Source: Limnohabitans sp. (GTDB lineage: Bacteria > Planctomycetota > Phycisphaerae > Phycisphaerales > SM1A02). Taken from it: a stretch of DNA of 7,175 nucleotides. The notes under the pieces were generated by a model. The model was given only the letters and a program-made list of their open reading frames with translations, did no database searches and was not told where the DNA came from. The DNA is taken from contig JASGCF010000166.1 in assembly GCA_030054275.1 (NCBI GenBank), positions 1-7,175 on the forward strand, given 5' to 3'. A program made the position numbers and the translations under genes. Of this stretch, positions 5,920 through 7,175 are shown piece by piece (the first letter of the stretch is position 1; each line of letters begins with the position of its first letter).

Positions 5920-6486
5920 TCAGATCTCCTCGATCTCTGCGCACTTCTTGGTCGCGAGGGCGTCGAGTTGATCGCAATACTTCTTGGTCATCTCATCAAT
6001 GTCTTCTTTGGCGCTCTTCGCGGAGTCTTCCGGAATTGGGTTCTTCTTGTCTGCAACAAGTGCATCGACAGACTTATTGCCGTCGCGGCGTTCGTTGCGG
6101 ACGGCAACCTTCGAGTCTTCGGCCAGTTTCTTCACTTGAGCCATCAATTGCTTGCGACGATCGGACGAAGGCGCTGGCACATTGATGCGAATCATGTTGC
6201 CTTCGGACATTGGATTCAGTCCAAGTCCCGAGGTTTCAATCGCACGGATGATGTCGTGCTTTGCGCCTGGATCGAATGGCTTGACGACCAACTGCGTGGC
6301 CTCAGACACCGAAATCGCAGCCAATTCACGCAAGTCGGTGTGTGATCCGTAGTAGTCCACCTTGATGTACTCAAGCAGCGCCGTATTCGCGCGGCCAGTG
6401 CGAATGCCGCGCAGTTCGCGAGCGAGGTAGTCGGTGGAGCGCAGCATGCGCTCTTCGGTTTCAAGAAGAATCGTGTCGAGATCCAT
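5920..6486 (-). CDS. frr: Ribosome recycling factor
   Basis: The product has 188 residues, close to the 185 of the E. coli protein. It acts in the cytoplasm with EF-G to split the post-termination ribosome so that subunits can be reused. Recognisable blocks are LRGIRTGRAN (residues 25-34) at the end of the first long helix, VDYYGSHTDL (43-52) entering the beta-rich domain II, and INVPAPSSDRR (101-111). VRNERRD (129-135) follows, with the conserved arginine pair, and then the C-terminal helix ends CAEIEEI. ATG 6484-6486 is chosen because the protein begins as the family does; the 46-residue upstream extension (to 6624) shows no resemblance. No Shine-Dalgarno sequence precedes this ATG. It is divergent from pyrH, 100 bp away, and converges on the peptidase gene. 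Its last codons are present twice more downstream in a 205-bp repeat array. Confidence 0.96.
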   Translation of the reverse strand: MDLDTILLETEERMLRSTDYLARELRGIRTGRANTALLEYIKVDYYGSHTDLRELAAISVSEATQLVVKPFDPGAKHDIIRAIETSGLGLNPMSEGNMIRINVPAPSSDRRKQLMAQVKKLAEDSKVAVRNERRDGNKSVDALVADKKNPIPEDSAKSAKEDIDEMTKKYCDQLDALATKKCAEIEEI

Positions 6487-6586
6487 GGGGAAGCGAGTGT
6501 AGCAGGGCTTGTGCGCGTGCTCTTCGCTCAAAATCTCGCAAGAGAGCCGCCTTGACCGCGAGCGTTGAAACGGATGGAATGCCGAC
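6487..6586. promoter_or_regulatory. Shared head-to-head promoter region of frr and pyrH
   Basis: These 100 bp must serve both genes. On the plus side, TTGACC (6552-6557) and TGGAAT (6575-6580) are separated by exactly 17 nt, a fair match to a housekeeping promoter. It would start transcription at about 6586-6588, on the pyrH ATG itself. On the minus side, TACACT (complement of 6496-6501) lies 9 nt before the frr ATG, without a good -35. Neither gene has a clear Shine-Dalgarno sequence. Leaderless or near-leaderless transcripts would fit both. Confidence 0.4.
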
Positions 6587-7175
6587 ATGCCCTCGTCCAA
6601 GGTTCCGCAGCGACTCGTTCTCAAAATCAGCGGCGAAAGCCTTGCTCCCGTTGGTCAACTCGGGATCGATACCCAAGAACTGCGAGTGATCGCGGGCGAA
6701 ATTGCGTCCGCGTGTGAACTTGGCGGGCAGATTGCCGTTGTGGTTGGCGGCGGAAACATCATCCGTGGTGCGCGCATGGCGAAGGACGGTGTCGTGCATC
6801 AATCGACTGCCGACTACATGGGCATGCTTGGCACCGTGATCAACGGGCTCGCGTTGAAAGAGGCACTCGAAGGCATCGGTCGCCCAGCACGCGTGATGAG
6901 CGCGATCAATGTTCCTGCCGTCGCGGAGCCGTTCATTCGCGGTCGTGCTGTGAGGCACCTTGAGAAAGGTCGCGTCATCATTCTGGTTGCGGGTACCGGA
7001 AATCCGTTCTTCACCACGGATACTTGCGCCAGTTTGCGCGCGATCGAATTGAACGCAAGCGTGCTGTTGAAGGCGACCAAAGTCGACGGTATCTACACCG
7101 CGGATCCGAAGAAAGATCCAACTGCCACGCGTTACGACCACCTCACCTTCGCTGAGGCTCTTGAGAATCAACTGG
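6587..7175 (+). CDS. pyrH: UMP kinase, N-terminal 196 residues (3' end outside window)
   Basis: The enzyme phosphorylates UMP to UDP with ATP, an essential step of pyrimidine nucleotide synthesis. Bacterial UMP kinases are hexamers of the amino-acid-kinase fold, usually about 240 residues, so roughly 45-50 residues are missing here. Visible family motifs are LKISGES (12-18), VVVGGGNIIRG (51-61) for phosphate binding, and the MGMLGTVINGLAL helix. GTGNPFFTTD (136-145) lies at the UMP site and KATKVDGIYTADP (162-174) at the nucleotide site, followed by KKDPTATRY. All match E. coli PyrH closely. ATG 6587-6589 is the only start: an in-frame stop lies at 6566-6568. A GGATGGA stretch 8 or more nt upstream is only a weak ribosome binding site. 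The gene is divergent from frr instead of being followed by it, as is usual. Confidence 0.96.
   Translation, partial: MPSSKVPQRLVLKISGESLAPVGQLGIDTQELRVIAGEIASACELGGQIAVVVGGGNIIRGARMAKDGVVHQSTADYMGMLGTVINGLALKEALEGIGRPARVMSAINVPAVAEPFIRGRAVRHLEKGRVIILVAGTGNPFFTTDTCASLRAIELNASVLLKATKVDGIYTADPKKDPTATRYDHLTFAEALENQL

Larger units (their letters stand above)
5509..5983. repeat. 205-bp tandem array built from the frr 3' end (three tails, two spacers)
   Basis: A 65-bp block containing the last codons and the TGA of frr occurs at 5509-5573, 5714-5778 and 5919-5983, with an exact spacing of 205 bp. The blocks are separated by two 140-bp spacers (5574-5713, 5779-5918) that differ at one base only. 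The third block is the working end of frr. The middle block is identical to it; the first differs at four bases. Each block keeps an in-frame TGA. The array explains the long open frames crossing this region on the plus strand. Confidence 0.95.

Noticed and set aside
5509..5983. CRISPR array
   Set aside because: There are only three 65-bp repeats, the spacers are identical to each other, and the repeat is the end of frr. None of these fits a CRISPR array.
5294..6345. Overlapping plus-strand open frames across the repeat region (225, 162 and 147 residues)
   Set aside because: They are translations of the tandem array, the cacggagg repeat and the antisense of frr. Their internal repetition follows the DNA repeat, not protein domains.
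6487..6624. Upstream extension of frr to an ATG at 6624
   Set aside because: The added 46 residues have no resemblance to RRF and would overlap the pyrH coding start. The start at 6486 gives the usual family length.
6461..7171. A 236-residue open frame on the minus strand opposite pyrH
   Set aside because: It is a shadow of pyrH, whose motifs are unambiguous on the plus strand.

Overview
The window comes from a moderately GC-rich bacterium. It is most likely a planctomycete of the Phycisphaerae type. The strongest clue is the C-terminus of the phosphatase gene, which has two short calcium-loop repeats ending in a tryptophan-glycine step and framed by cysteines. This is the 'GC-type dockerin' tail I associate with secreted proteins of that group. 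The S9 peptidase with a VHL-like insert and the 'cacggaggcacggagg' intergenic repeat fit the same assignment. Taxonomy is inference.

Layout, left to right. Positions 1-482 (minus) hold the N-terminal part of a secreted protein with a signal peptide, cut by the window edge. A strong hairpin at 589-620 separates it from a complete PhoD-like alkaline phosphatase/phosphodiesterase on the same strand (649-2493). A 186-bp divergent intergenic region follows. Then comes a complete exported S9 (DPP IV-type) serine peptidase on the plus strand (2680-5265), with a VHL-beta-like domain inserted near its N-terminus. It converges on frr (ribosome recycling factor, minus, 5920-6486), with 654 bp of repeat-rich DNA between them. 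A 100-bp region separates frr from pyrH (UMP kinase, plus, 6587 to the window end), arranged head to head.

The most unusual part is the frr 3' end. The last 65 bp around the frr terminus occur three times with an exact period of 205 bp (5509-5573, 5714-5778, 5919-5983). They are separated by two 140-bp spacers that differ only at their first base. The copy farthest from frr differs from the other two at four positions, and every one is a synonymous third-codon position of the frr frame. The pattern looks like a small element that inserted at the frr 3' end, restored the reading frame with its own copy of the gene tail, displaced the original tail, and was then tandemly duplicated. Duplication plus gene conversion is the main alternative.

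The three genes on the left encode exported proteins: a surface or secreted protein, a phosphatase and a peptidase. They look like extracytoplasmic nutrient-acquisition or surface functions, with no sign that they form one operon. frr and pyrH are core translation and nucleotide genes. They are usually neighbours on one strand in bacteria, but here they are divergent.
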